Shown here: in pieces, positions 26,901 to 40,099 of the stretch | Position numbering within the stretch: the first letter of the stretch is position 1 | Layout: each line of letters begins with the position of its first letter | Assembly (NCBI RefSeq): GCF_000006565.2 | Contig: NC_031475.1 | Coordinates: forward strand, 2,650,190-2,714,189 | Length of the DNA: 64,000 nucleotides | Reading direction: 5' to 3' | From: Toxoplasma gondii ME49 | Lineage: Eukaryota; Apicomplexa; Conoidasida; Eucoccidiorida; Sarcocystidae | Translations under genes and position numbers: made by a program | Notes under the pieces: model-generated | Told to the model about the DNA's origin: nothing | Seen by the model: the letters and a program-made list of their open reading frames with translations, nothing else | Database searches by the model: none

Positions 26901-28550
26901 AGCGCCCGCCGATGCGATAGCCGCTCCCTCGCTCTTCTCTTGTGTCTCAGCCTTCAGTTCAAGGCCTCGTTCGAGTGTCGTGGCCACGGACGGGGGGTGG
27001 GTCTTTTCACGAGACAGAAAGAAGGGGAACAGCCAGGAAAGACCCAGCTGAGACGGTCCTGCGGTGGCTGCTGCCTCCGCGGCTGTCTCGTCATCTCTAC
27101 GCTCCGTCTCCGTCAAACGAAGCGCCAGCACCAACCGGGCCTGGAACCTGTCCTCGTCGCAGTCTGTTCCACTTTCGTCCCCGCATTCTTCGCTTTCGGC
27201 CGCGTCGTCTTCACTCTCTTTCTTGTCCTCATTTACCTGCAACCTTTGTCTTTCCCCATCGAGGGCATCACGGCGGAGCTTCTTTGCAGCCGCGTTTCGG
27301 CGTGCACTTCGTTTCCTTCTGCGCAAGGCCAGAATGCCTTGGGACGGGTGGAGAAGCAGAAATGGCGCCGGAAGACGAAAGAGGAAAAGGACGTCTCTCT
27401 TGTCCTCCATGACCACGAGGTGGTTTCCGTCTGACGTGAACGAAAGGTACCTGACGCCAGACTCAGCCTCGCGTGTCTTGCATCTTCTCTCTCTTCTCTC
27501 TGTCCTCTTCATACCTGTTTGCCGTCTGTCTCTGTCGGCCTCTTCCCCGCTCGCTGCTTCCCTCTCGAGCTGCCCAACCGCAGGTACCCGCCACGACGTG
27601 ATCGGCGCCCGAGTCACTGTGTCGCCGAGCACAATCACAGAGTAGCAAAGAAGGCCAGCAGGAGCCACGGCCGCGCGAGAAGAATAGGAAGAAGCGGGAC
27701 AAGACGGGGAACAAGAGGAAGAGGAGCCCTGAGAGGAACTAGAGGAGGAAGAAGAGGAACAAGAGGACGGAGAGTATGCGCGTGGAGCAACAGGAGAGGT
27801 CGAGGGGGTGGGAGGATCCGATTGAGGCGGCGAATCCCCTTGGGCCGAGTTGAAGGGCGATCCTGACTCACACGACCCCGATGGAGGAGGCAAAGGGTGT
27901 GTTGACGCGGAAAGGCTTGGGTGGCCATCCTTGTCGCTTTCATCTCCAGTGGGGGGTGCGGATGCCAGCGTCATGCCACCTTCAGTTGCCGGCACCGGCG
28001 ACGGCGCCGACTGAAGAGCCGCGAGGTCCTCCATGTCCCTCTGGGATGCTTCTTCCTTCCGTTCACCACGGAGCTCTCTGTCCACTTCGTCGCAGTCGCC
28101 TTCGTTGGACGTCGCATAGTCGCCTTCCCTCACGACCCGCGTTTGTCGCGCCTCCGGACCCTCCTGTGTCGGGTGCATCCGATCACTTCCTCGCCGTCCC
28201 CTGGGTATCGTGCCATGGGAAGACGAGCAGGAAGAAAAGACGGGGGAGGGACTGGAGGACGGGGAAGGAGACGGAGGGGCAGCTGTCACTGCAAGCGCGA
28301 GAGCAAATAAGTCCTCTGTCGGGTGGAATGCGAGGCTGGTCACTCGAAACGAGAGGCCCTGATGTGGAGACGAAGAAGGCGGACGACATACAGACATCCA
28401 CTGGGCAGGGCGACGCTTGGAGAAGGGCGCGGCCTCAGGAGGATCGAGAATCTCGAGAGGCAACGCATGCGTAAGGAGTGGCTCGTCTCGCGTCGGGACT
28501 CTGAAGACATTCGGGTGTCGACAGAGATAGTAGAAGTCCTGGCCAACCAT
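20709..28550 (-). CDS. Large beta-propeller-like protein, function unknown
   Basis: Four exons on the minus strand: 28550-24219, 23603-23139, 22794-22408 and 21776-20709, all phase 0, giving 2083 residues. Strand-turn-strand segments resemble WD40 or related propeller blades: [19 protein letters not shown] (about residue 70), [19 protein letters not shown] (about 375), [17 protein letters not shown] (about 1250), [19 protein letters not shown] (about 1335) and [19 protein letters not shown] across the first intron (about 1445). Long Ser/Pro/Glu-rich insertions separate the blades, as is common in this genus. Exon 3 adds a segment with [16 protein letters not shown]. Donors such as CTG|GTAAGT and acceptors such as TTTGTCAG are strong. 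The chosen start has an ACA-ATGG context, but a blade-like frame runs into it from upstream in another phase. I do not recognise the family; a scaffold role is the most that can be said. Confidence 0.72.
23768..23972. repeat. Cluster of TA microsatellites
   Basis: Several TA and TATG runs lie between exons 1 and 2 of the propeller-like gene, the longest near 23865-23910 and 23940-23970. They are intronic and explain tyrosine/isoleucine-repeat open frames on both strands. Confidence 0.9.
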
Positions 28551-31500
28551 TGTGGCGGAAGTCGGTGAGGATGGCGAGGTGGTCAGGCGAGAACAGCAGA
28601 AACTCCTTTTGAGGAGGCAAAGAAAAGGATGTCAGGACAACGACAGGATGGGCAGGGAGCCAGGCACCCGGGACGAAAGCGGAAAGAGGCATCGTCTGCA
28701 AAGAAGAGGCGTGCTGAGAAGGAAAGCACGAGACAAAACAGAAACGGAGGTCGGCGAAGAACGAAGGGCCACTCAAGAGAAGGCAAGGGAGAAGGAGGGG
28801 AGCGGTGGAAGCAGGTAGAGAGAAATGAGGGGAGAGACAGAAGAAAAAAAAGGTAATGTTTGTCGGTTCGGCGACAGATGTCAGCGAAACGAGAGGCTTT
28901 GACAAGAAAGTTTCAGAAGATGCCTCGTCCGCCGGGTGCTGATGTGACAGCAGCGCTCTCGCACATCTCTTGTGAGCAAAAAGGCCTCGGGAGACCCCCT
29001 GCTGTTCTTGCACACCGCGGAGAGGACCGGAGGGAAGAAATGAGGTGCAGTTCCGTCTTTACTTTGGGATTTTTTGAAGTTTAAGATGCGGTCACGTAGC
29101 TCTGGCAGGACATCCAAAGACAGGAAAAAGCGGCCGCGTCGTCTGTTTGACCGTGCGCGGAAAGTGACCAGCCCAAGTGACCGGCTCGCCTCGACATGCC
29201 ATCGCGGGCACCTGTACGCAAAAACGCGGAGAGTCAGCCGAGCGCTGCTTGGCAGCATTCTCACTCAGCCGCGAGGAATAGTCCCGCGGTTTCTCGGCGG
29301 TTTCAGCATTCGACTTCCAACATTTTTGCACCAGCAGACACGCAGCCTCAATCGGCAAGAGTCTCCGATAAACAGAGCGGAAGGGAAAGGCGAGGGCCAA
29401 GAACCCGGGTCCCAGGTGGGGCAGGGTGTCGGGTTGCGTTCTCACCTGAATGAAAACTCCGCTTTTGTCGGCATTGTTTAGAACAGACGGGAAAGGTCGG
29501 AGGTCGTTAAATCGACGATGAAGAAGCGAGACAAACAGAAGACGCGGAAGATGGCAAGAGGAAGGGGCAACTGGCGAGTCTCATGTGAGTCTTGCGAGAC
29601 GCCGAAACTCGGGCTTCGTCAATTCGTAGGGAGCCGCAGGAGAAATGGTTCCCAGAATGTTACACGCGATAAACCGAGGTTCAAGCAGGTGTAGTGGATG
29701 ACGAAATATCGAACGTTTCTGCCCCTTTCCATTCGGCCTCTACTCCGGAACCCAGCCTGCCCATATGATAAGCTGCAGTCTGCAGAACGTCCGCGTGGAA
29801 ATGCGTTCCCCGCGGCTAAGGCGGGGGCACCGGGGAAAACCGTTCGTGTCTCGGCAAAAATCAATGCAGCGCCGTGCGTAAATCTTCGCCATTCTACATC
29901 TCGACTTTGACGGTCACTCTGTCGAGTACGCAGGGAGGTGAATCAGAAGACAAGAATCTGCGTATTTTCCTACTAGTGAGGAGCAGCGGAGCCGGCAAGG
30001 CGTGGATCTCGGTTTCCCTCCGGTGTCGTTACGCTCAAACAAACAGCCTTGCTAAGCAGGCGAGCGAAGTTATTCGCCAACTGGTGTGAGGCTGGGAATG
30101 CGTTTTCATTTGTTCTGTGAGAACGTCACTCCGCACGTACCAGTTCAGATCAATCTGCAGCCGCTAATGTGAAAAAAAGTATGCATATTGTTGCGATTAC
30201 CGCTGTACATGAATTCGTGTGTTTGGGTGCACATCTACAATATACCAGTGATGCATATATGCGTGCGAAAGTTGCACGCTAGTAGCATACACAGTAAGAG
30301 GAAAAGTACGTGAGAAGAGCTGAGAATGTGACGGTGAATCCGCATGTGTGAATTCGATAGGGCACCACGGTCAGCACCGCCTTTTGAAGCACGTTGTGTC
30401 GAGAGACTAGTCATGCGGAGCAGCCAATTGGACGGCGAGGGGATGAGTCCCTTTGCAACATCGCAGGTCTTCCTTAACGTACATCAGACTCGCTGAGGGA
30501 CGCTGAACCGATTACTCCCTTACGCTGACGGTGCACCGATCCGATCAGGCAGTGGCAACGCTTCAACATGACTAAAAAGGAGTAAGTTTCTCTGGAAGAA
30601 CGAAGAAGCCCTACAAAGTATTCGACGAAGATCCTGTGGGTCTTCATTTACGCAGACTACTATGTGTGTCTCATTAGAGAAACGCGTGGAGTGAGTCACC
30701 TGCGCATGTGTCTGGGTTTATGTGTAATTCTAACAGGAGGCATTGCGCATGGGCATGGCTGGCGGCCACTTTGTGGAAGACTCCCATGCAGATCCACTTG
30801 TAACCGGGTGTCCTATGTGTTTCTTCGTGAATGTTTAGTCTGCACACCGTCCAACAGGAACTGGCGTCCGGAAGAGGGAGAAACCAACAGAAGGGCCGGA
30901 GGCAGAAGCCGTCAGCCAGTGCCGACGCGAGTGAGAGGTGCCTCTACCGCCCCAGACTTTCCTTTCTGAGATCCTTTTCGTTCATCCGGATTCATCGGTT
31001 CCGCCGCACCGTAGGTTCCTCGTGAACCAGTTCTGGAGATTTTTGTGTAAGCGAAAATGATTTCTGCCGTGTAGACCAAGGAATGATAGGCAAGGTTCCC
31101 CGTTTTCAATGGGTGGTTGGCAACGCAAAGTGTCCACAAATTCGCTGACGCATCTTGAGATTTCCCATGTTCTCGTTGCCAGCAAGGTCACCCAGTTCGG
31201 TTTGTTTTCTGTTTGTTCCTTGTTAAATATACATCGGCTGCACAATCACCCTCTCCGTATGCAAAGTCATGGAAGTCAAGTGCGTCAACAAGTCAGAGAA
31301 ACGGGTCTTCTGCGCGTCTGTGTGGCTATGCTTTCCACCTTTGGCCCTAGGATGTTGAAATTGAACTCTCGCATCTATCTTAGGAGTTCAGTGCCGTGAC
31401 GGTGTGCAGCAGTCATACAGCACGTGGTTATCTGTATCTCATAACTGGACTCATACTCAGTATCCTTGGCACTATATTGTCTGTTTTTTTCGATCTGAGA

Positions 31501-32807
31501 CGAACGATTATGGATCGGGCTCGATCAGTCGGAGGCTCCTCCTGCTTCTCTATCTTTCTCGATACCACACAGAAAAACGGACAGCCGATGAACAACCGTA
31601 GAAAGTAGCATCTGGTCTACGTACTTCCCCGCGTAACTGCCAGATCTGTTAAGTAGCCAGAGCGACAGGAAGAGCAAAAACGTGCTACTGAGAGCCGGGG
31701 CGGGGCTCTGCGTAGAGTGCCTCCGGAATCCCCTATCAGAGCCACAGGTTGTAGGAGTTGCAACACACCTCCGAAGATTAAAAAAGGGAAATTCGAAAGA
31801 GGAAGGGTCTGGCGTTCGTTCTCCGACGGACTGTGGTGCGACTTCGCGTCTTGCAGGTCTTGTCGAGACGAGGAATCCGCGTCGCATGATCTTTCGCGCC
31901 CGAGTTTCCTCCGCGCACGCGCCGCACTCCGACAAGCGGAGGGAGGTTGTGAGGCCGAGAGGCGGCAAGGCCCACAGCAGCGCGGTGGAGAGCGGAGACT
32001 CTCGTGAGATGTAGTCAGCCGTACTCGAAGTCTGTGCGCCAGCGTTTTGCGGAGGTGTGTTTTGTGAGTCTCTGGGTTTTCCAGACTTTCCCGTGCACGT
32101 GCTTTGCTTTGGGACGTAACTCGGGGCCGGAGCCGCTCTCTCCTGCACTATATTCGCGCTCTGCGTCGCCCGATTTTCCTCCCTTTTGTCTCAGAGGTGC
32201 TCTCAGGAGTGGCGCGCAGTTCGGCTGCTTTTCGGCCGCTCTCCGTTGGGGCTTTTTGCCCCTCTTTTTTGCCAGGCTGGATCCGTCTGTCTTGTCTCCT
32301 CTGGCAGGCTCGTCTCGTTGCCACGACTCCCCGTGTGCGCGCGGTCCAACTTCGCCGACCGAGTCGCGAGATGTCGGCTCTCGCTTTAGCTCCCGACTGA
32401 CTTTTCCCCCGTTTTCCCTTCCTTCGTTTCCGCTCTACCTTTGTCCGCGCCTCTTTCTTCCCTGTCTCCTCTTTTCTCTCCCGCACTCGACTGTTTGACT
32501 GGCGGGCGGGGTCGAAAGTCCGCGAAAGTTTTTTTCTGCCCAATTTTGAGGCCCGCGAACGACGACGCACTTCTCGAAAACGCCGCCCGTTCCTCTGGCC
32601 CAACTCGCAGCCCTCGAAGTCTTTGCTGCGCTCCTGGCGTCGCACGCACTGCTAGGACCAGTAGCTTCCTTCTCCCTCTCGTCCTTCTACGAGCGGGACT
32701 GCTGCGGTAGATCTGGAAAGCCTGTGACCACTCCGCCCCGCGGTCCGTTCCGGAGTCGACGCACCTGGATCTCGCCGCGTTGGCCGTTTCCCCTCTCCTC
32801 AGAGACC
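28551..32807. other. Divergent intergenic region, no gene supported
   Basis: This stretch of about 4.3 kb separates the start of the propeller-like gene (minus) from the start of the DGK2-like gene (plus). The left edge, 28551-28695, may contain extra N-terminal coding sequence of the propeller-like gene in a shifted frame. From about 32400 to 32500 the plus strand is pyrimidine-rich, like a leader of the kinase. Open frames in between, including a 207-codon minus frame at 31525-32148, lack family signatures, so I do not call them. Confidence 0.5.
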
Positions 32808-35279
32808 ATGGGGGCTCTTGCTGCACCCGCTCTGCCGCTCCTGCCGTCGCGGGCGTTGCCTTTGTCTCTTCGGCGCCTCCTCGTGCCTCTGCAGCTGCTC
32901 TCCCTCGTCGCTGTCTCTTCGGCGTCCACTCCGTCCTCCTCATGGCACCCCACGGACAACCGACGAGCTGTCCAGAGTCCAGGAGCTACCGGGGATGCCG
33001 ACGGATCCCCTGTTGACGCCGACCTCGCGAGTCTCGAACAACAACCTGCGGTCGTCGATCCCGCGTTTCTCCAGAATCTCCTCGGCGAGGTGGACACGAC
33101 GGCGGCTTCAACGGCAGAGAAGGCTGCGCCTCTCTCTGAAGTGCTTCGTTCCAACGTCGCCGACGAAGCAGAGGACAAGATATCCCCGCGAGAGGCGTCT
33201 GGGAAGCTCGTCGAAGCTCCAACAGTAGAAAAGACGAAGCCGCGGGCTGTGGAAGCCGAAGGCGAAGTGAACGTCTCGGACAAGCCGACTGAAGAGTCGA
33301 GAGAGCGAAAACTGCGATTTGCTCCCAAGCCGAAGATTCGCGCCAAGTTTTCCCCAGGCGCGACAAAAGTCTCTGTGGTAGAAGCCACGCAAGTCGCAGC
33401 TCAGTGGCCCTGCCGAGGAAAGACCCGATTCGTCTTCCTCTTTGTGAATCGTAAGGCGGGAGGCCAAGCTGGCGCCCGGTGGCTCACAGGTGCGAACCGG
33501 AACGGCGAGGACAGCCACACACTCCAGGACGTCTGCACGCGAGTTCTCATCTACGACCTTCTCGCAAACCATAGCGGCTTCCAGTTCCTCAGAGAAACTG
33601 TAGAAGTCAAGCGAGCGCTGTCGCACAAGCAGAAACCTACGAAGAAACATGAACTCGTACGCGTGATCGCCGTCGGCGGAGACGGCACAGTCATGTGGGT
33701 GAACAGAGAGGCCGTCGCGGCCAACGTCCCAATCGCCTGGATCGCTTTCGGCATCGTTGGATTCGGCACTGGAAACGACTTTGCCCAGAGCTACGGATGG
33801 ACTCACGGAAACGCCCAGAAGCTCGACATCTTTAGAGGTGACACGTAAGTGCTGGCGAGAAAGGTTTGCGACTCCGCGAAAAAGGAACAACGGCAAACGG
33901 TGAATAATGTGGATGTGCGGAACGCACCAAAAGAATGTTGGAACACACTCCGGTGTCTTGGACGTAGAGAGAGGTGGAACATACACTTTCTTCTCGCTCG
34001 TATGTTGCGTGAACTACCATTCCATGAGTGTCGATGTTTCATCTCCTTACGGGGATGTCTCTGTGACGATCGCGGATTGAAGGGGTGGCTCTCTGCGTGA
34101 GCACACACCCCAGACACGGGGAAAGAGAGCCGTAGACCCACCTGACGCGCGTTCACGCTCGCTACACCGGCGGGAATCCGGGTCGATCTGCGAGTTCGTT
34201 CTGGAGAGACGCTGTCGGCTTCGCGTTCCATGTGTTGCTTGAAAAGCGACTTCGTAGTCCAGTCTTCAAGTGACCTACAGATTGACATGTCGCAACCGTA
34301 AACCCGCTGCTTCGCATGCCAGCAAAAAAGGGACCACGCTGCCAAATCGCGTCGTCTCTCTGCGCTTTCGCAGGCTGAAGCGACTGGTGCAAATGTGGCA
34401 AAACGCTGTGGTGGCGCGACATGACACCTGGAGAATGTCGGTCTCCACCTACGACGGGGGCTACTTCGAGCACGTCAACTGTGACACGCGAACGCTAGAA
34501 AGGATCACGGACGGCGAGACAGGACTTCACGCTCGCAGCTTCGAGTCCCCCTTCATCCTGTACCTCGGAATCGGGTTCGTCACGAATCTACACTTCCTCC
34601 TGGAAGTCTCCTTTTGTGCATTCCAACGTCTTTAGATCTGCACAGATGCAGACAGTTGCAGAGTTACTCGTGTTTGTCTGTGTGTGTGTGTACCGGCGTG
34701 TTCAGTGATCCGCGTAGTTCAAAGCACCTCTCGGTCGCTGTCTCTGAGAGTCTCTCCCTGTCTCCACGTATATTCAATCCAGTTAGGTTTTTCACACGCC
34801 CTCGCCATTCCGACATGGGGAGTCGTCACATACCGGTTCTTCTCTTTCCTTTGTTTCGTTGCTTACCAGTGGTCGTCGCTTTACGTTTCGCTCTTTCGCA
34901 GATCAAGGTTGGTCATTCTTCATCACTCAACTCTCTCTGTTCCTCGGGGTCACAGGTTTTCTCGTGCATGCGTCTGAGAAGTGTCTCTGTGGGGTCTCTG
35001 TGTGTCGCCAGCTTCGATGCACTTGTGGGAATCGAGTTTGACCGCCTCCGAAGCACGTCCAGGTTGAGGAATCGGATTATGTATGGCGTCGCCTTCTTGA
35101 AGCTTCTGAGGCGTTCCTGGAAAAGAGTCACAGAGCAAATAGACACTGTCTACGTCGTCGACAGAGGCCAGAAGAAGGTTCTGTTCACCACGAATACTGA
35201 AAAATACCCCACCGCAATGCGACTCGAAAGTAAGGTCAAAGTACTGCGTTGTGCTGTATACGGAATGATGGGTATCTGG

Positions 35280-35313
<34 letters not shown>

Positions 35314-37032
35314 TGTATATACGTGCATGGTATATGAATATATATCTATATATATGCATATATTTGTATGTGAGCGGAACGATAACTGCGTGTGGGTAGA
35401 GTGTGCATTTCCGTATGGCGGGTGTGGAATAGGCCCAGAAGCGCTTGGACGCACCTCTGAAGCGCACTCTGTCGGTCAACGCTGTTGTTTGTCTTAGCGG
35501 AAAAACGAGGCAATCGAAGGCGTTGGTGCCTTCCGTTGCTGTCTGGCTCTTTGCGGTGGGTGGACGGTCCAGATGCGTCGCGTTTCCTGTTGCATCCAAT
35601 CGACCAGAGAGGCGGCTACGAAAACCAGCACTCAGGTTTGCGTCTGTCCCTCTATCCCTTGTGTCGCACTTGGATGTTCCTGTTCATCGCCTTTAGGCAT
35701 TTGTGTGCTAACGCAAGGAAACGGAGATGCCATCGGTCGTCTCCTCCATCGTAACCACGGGGTGCACTGTCTTCCGCCTGAGCCAGCGAAGCGTCCGTCG
35801 CGCGTAGGCTGTCGCGAATGGGCGTTGAACTGTGCATGCTTCGTGTCGACACTTCCGGAGCCACCGCACCGAGGCGTGCGTATCGGCTGTGCTTTCTTTT
35901 CAGGTTCGATTTCCATGACCTTCTTGAACAACCGGTCCATGATCGGAGGGATTCCGTTGTGGAGACACACAACCCGCGTCGGCGTCCTGCCCCCAGCCAA
36001 AGAAGGAGAAACCCGAACCATCTACGACACCTATCGGCGACGCCTTATCAACGCACACCAGTCCATGGGAGACAGCAGAATCGAGTTGATTGCTTTCCAC
36101 GGACGATTTGACCTCATCCGCAGTGTTCTGGTGAGAAATGAGCAAACACGTGTCTCCCGTACCGTGATCAAGAACGCAAAGAGCACAGCGCGACCTCGAA
36201 TTGTAATTCGTATCTTATATAGAGATATCGTCTCAGTACAAGTGATCTGAGATCCAGACTGTATCACTCAAATCAAACAGAGCCCGACATACAGGTATAT
36301 GTGTCTGTATGTGCTTTTGCCTTTCGATGGAATGCAATCATACTGGGTGTTTCGTCTGTGTCGAGGGTTCCTGTCAGATGGGGCGCGATAGAAGTGTGTA
36401 TATATATCTCGAGATCATTCAATCTGTAGAGTGTGGAGCTTTTGCAAATGCAAGAGTATATTTGTGTGGGGGGATCTGACTGGCGGACTCAGGGAATGGA
36501 CTGAGGTTTTGATTGTGGCGAAAAGTCTATTGAGGCGAACGAGAAACGTCGCAGAGGCGGCAGCGTGTCCGTGAGCCACAACACGCGTACTACCTATCCA
36601 GTGTAAAACTCAGAGGAACTCCAGCACAGCTGTCTTGCTGTTCACTACGTTTAATCGTTATTGATCTTTCAGTGGCAGTTTACTTATGGTTGCACGAACC
36701 CGGTGGTCATCTGCGGTGTGCTCCGGCATATATTTCGAGGGTCCGCCGTCGCGCGTGAAAGTCCTGCGACGGGTGTAAGAATTCGGTGGTTTTTGCTCCC
36801 CTGCGCGGTGCTGCACGCGTTTTCGCAGGTTGACTACGACGCAGCAGGTCGGCTGCTCCAGCATCGAGGACCCTTCCTGGTCTCGTTTTACCCGGAAGAG
36901 CAAGCGGGACCGGTGGGATTTCAGACGGACGGCGAGTTCCGGATCGGCCACAGGATCAAGTCGATTTATGTAGAGTTTGTGGACTCGTTCAATGTGTTGA
37001 AGAACGTCGCGGGCCACGCGGTCAGGGGGTAG
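32808..37032 (+). CDS. DGK2: Secreted diacylglycerol kinase, DGK2-like
   Basis: Six exons: 32808-33844, 34374-34574, 35012-35229, 35498-35635, 35904-36130 and 36829-37032, giving 674 residues. The enzyme should phosphorylate diacylglycerol to phosphatidic acid with ATP. The catalytic domain shows VNRKAGG (about residue 210), AVGGDGT (about 288) and FGTGNDF (about 320). The accessory domain shows GFDALVGIEFDRLR rebuilt across the second intron (about 413), NNRSMIGG (about 550) and QTDGEF (about 640). The N-terminus has RRLLVPLQLLSLVAVSSAS, a good signal peptide, then about 165 residues of Ala/Glu-rich linker. The second ATG (32808) is preferred because the one at 32724 would put about 28 residues before the signal. 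A single kinase domain behind a signal peptide, close to OMPDC, matches T. gondii DGK2, known to be secreted into the parasitophorous vacuole and to trigger egress. No C1 or PH domain is seen. The donor at 34575 (GG|GTTCGT) is weak but fits the domain. Confidence 0.9.
35281..35312. repeat. Intronic TA microsatellite
   Basis: A run of about 30 bp of TA lies in the third intron of the DGK2-like gene, followed by shorter TA-rich pieces to about 35365. Confidence 0.88.
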
Positions 37033-37974
37033 ATGCGGCGACTTTAGTTTTCCAGACCGCATCCCGACATCCGCAAATGCATGCAGAAACAGAAAAATAT
37101 CTTGTCCAGTCGCCTCCTCTGTCTCCACTCCTGAGGGCCGCAGTGCGAGATGCGGCTTGGGTCTCTCTGAAGAGCGCACGGGAGAGCTTTCGCGGCACAG
37201 AGAGCCCGAACAAGCGAGGGGGAAGGCTGAATAAGACGGGTGGAATCTCTCTTTCCTCGCGGCCGGCGTCCACGCGTTCAACAGACCCTCGACCGCGGCA
37301 GTCGTCTGGTGTCGTCTGTCGGTTACTGGAGAGACTGCAGTGAATCGGCTTTCGCGGTCTTGCGCCTTTTGAGGACCTCTTCTGAAACACGCTCTGCATG
37401 TTCGGGCATCGACGCTTGCACATTCATGGAAAGTCGCTACCCTCGCCGCAAGAGCCTTTCGCGCGCGCGCGGCGAAAAGAAGTCTGAGAATTTGATATTC
37501 CCTGTCGTATCTGCGGACTGGGGGGGGGAGGGGGTCCCGTCTCTCTGCAGCAGGGAAGGCTCTCCGAAGTTCTCTGAGAAGGCGTCACGTCGGCGCTTGT
37601 TTTGGTCAAATGTGATTGTTTCTCGCAATGGCGAGAAAGGGCGTCCTCCCGTCTGTGCGTCGGTCCTGTGTCATTCCCGATGCCACTGCCGTGGGGGCTT
37701 TTTTTCAGGTTGTTTCCATGTGCGAGGCCACTCTTGGCACCGCACTTAGCTTTATGTCATTCTTTGATCGCCGAAACTTCTAAACTCTTATGCCGCAGCG
37801 GTTATGATTTTCCAATATCGTGAAGGTGATCCAATCTCGTGGCACACAGCAACAGCCATGCCTCGAAGATACGCCTATACCGCTCGGTTTTCGTACCGGT
37901 ACCTACATCTCTCTTTGTCTATATCTTTATCTATATAAATCGGTTCTCTTACAGCTCTATTTTAAAAGTGGTTT

Positions 37975-38112
37975 GTATGTATATATATATATATATATAT
38001 ATGTATATGTATGTATATATATGTATATATTTATATATATGGATATATATATATATATATATATACATTTATATATATGGATATATATATATATATATGT
38101 ATATATGTATTT
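37975..38112. repeat. TA/GTATA microsatellite
   Basis: This is a run of TA dinucleotides broken by GTAT and GGAT units, downstream of the kinase gene. It gives tyrosine/isoleucine-repeat open frames on both strands and is not coding. Confidence 0.9.
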
Positions 38113-40099
38113 TCTGCACAGAGAGCATGGAGACGTCGTTGCGGACAGAAACGACCTGAAACTTCTTACACAGGACAAACTTCCTGTGTGAAACCAGATG
38201 TTGCTGGCGTTGAAGTGCTTGAAGGTTTAGAGGTGGAGGTGTTATCTTTGTTAGTCTGTACGGAATTCGAGGGTCGGCTTTCCAGGGTTCATACAAGTAA
38301 TTGTAGCGTGAGATTGGATATCAGCTATCTTGGGAGACGACAGGCTCCTCCCAATAAAAGCATACGCTGCGATTGGTAATACACATGCTATACGGAATAA
38401 TAAACACTCAGAGAAGGACAGTCAACACTCTTTGTAAGGGCCAATCAACACTCTATACACAAGATCCAACGGTATTCGAATCCTCGAACCAACCTTTTCT
38501 CTTAGATTTTCAGGTACATGGGATTTTTGTGTGTAGGACGGTTTCGGAGGCGTGGGGCGCCTGTCTGTGTTTTTGAGAGGGGAGGATCTCTACTCGATCT
38601 AAAGGCGATCTCTTTCAAGTCGAGGAGCCGTGCTTTCTGCGCGGTTCCACTTTGCCAAGGGGAATCGCAGAGGTCGTCCTTTCGACCCGTCACACGCGTG
38701 TTTGACAGTCTCACACTCTTCTGAGGAGTGGCGAAATTCATCGAACTGAAGTATGCTTGTCGCTTTTGGCATGGGCTCGACAAGCCCTCCGGATTCATGA
38801 CCACTCCCTCTGTTTCATCCAACGAGATGTTCAAGCGGACAGCTATTCCGGGCTGAGGTGAGCTCACGGGTCTAGCCACATGCAATATAAACATATATCT
38901 ACAAGTACTCAGACCTTTCCAGCCACATACAATACACTTTTCGATCCATGGATACACCTTTCTAACCACATATCATACTATGTATGTATATGGATATAGT
39001 TCTTATGCGTTCATGTGGATAAACAAGCTGTCCGAAGGGCAAACCACCTTCCTTTCGATGTGTACACACATATTTGTGGTTGTCCTTGTATTCGCTCAAG
39101 AGATGCACATGCGGAGCTGTGTGCTAGAATATATGTCTTTTTAAAGAGAACTTCTGTCTGTGTCACTTTACAGAAAAACTCTCGTCAATGTTTTAGCTGT
39201 GCAGACGCACGTGTCGGTCGTCTTGTTGGCTTGCGCTAGTCCGGCGCCAGCGCGTCTCGCTTTTCTCCCGCGGCTGAGGGCGTCTCCGCACGTTTCTCCG
39301 CACGTTTTCCCCGCTCTGTCCTCAGTTTTCCTATTTTCCGTCCTGGGTTTCCATTTGAATCGAGCCTAGCTGTGTCGAACAATAAAGGCGCGAGATGCCA
39401 GCGCCCGCCACGCGAAAAAGACAGCGTTCCGGGCGGCACCGGAACGCGGCGGGCGCCACGCTGACGAGAGCGGGAGACTCTAGATGCCACGAGTCTTTTG
39501 AAACGCATGCAAACGGAAGAGACCTCTCGTCGTTTTTGTCGCAGTCTTTCCTTCTTTGTCTTCGCGATGATCCATCAATTGTCACTAAGTCACCTCGCGC
39601 GCTTTCGAGACAGCTGTCCGTCCCGCCTCGGGTGTCTGTACACCCGGCTGGTCTTGCGCGTGGCATCTTTCGCGTGTTTTGAGGCAGCGTTTCTTCAAGA
39701 AAAGAGAAAGACGCTCTTCTAAGGGAAATGCGACAAAAAAAGAGGACGGTTCTCCGAGGAATCGCTCTCCTCTTCCCTCCACCCTGTCTCGCTCATGCAA
39801 CTTCCCTTTCTTCTCTTTACGGCTGCCAGGCGCATCCTCTCTTCCTTTTCTGCCGTCTTCTCTACCGCGGTCGCTGCCTTCAGGAGTATGTGCAGAGGAA
39901 ATCGATTTCTCGTCTAGGGGGCCACCCTTCGTCTGACACACAGCTGAATAAGCTCGGCGACTGCAGACGTCGTTCTCGTCTTTGTCGTCTTTGTTTTCAC
40001 GGCTTCCTGCTCCATCTGCTGGCTATCTTCCTTCAAAGTTCTCTCCGCTGGCGGCGCCCCTCCGCAGTGGTCTCCCCCTGGGCCGATCCAAAGGTCACT

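Noticed and set aside
31525..32148. Minus-strand frame of 207 codons upstream of the kinase gene
   Set aside because: Mixed composition, no domain, and overlapping open frames on the other strand; no family support.
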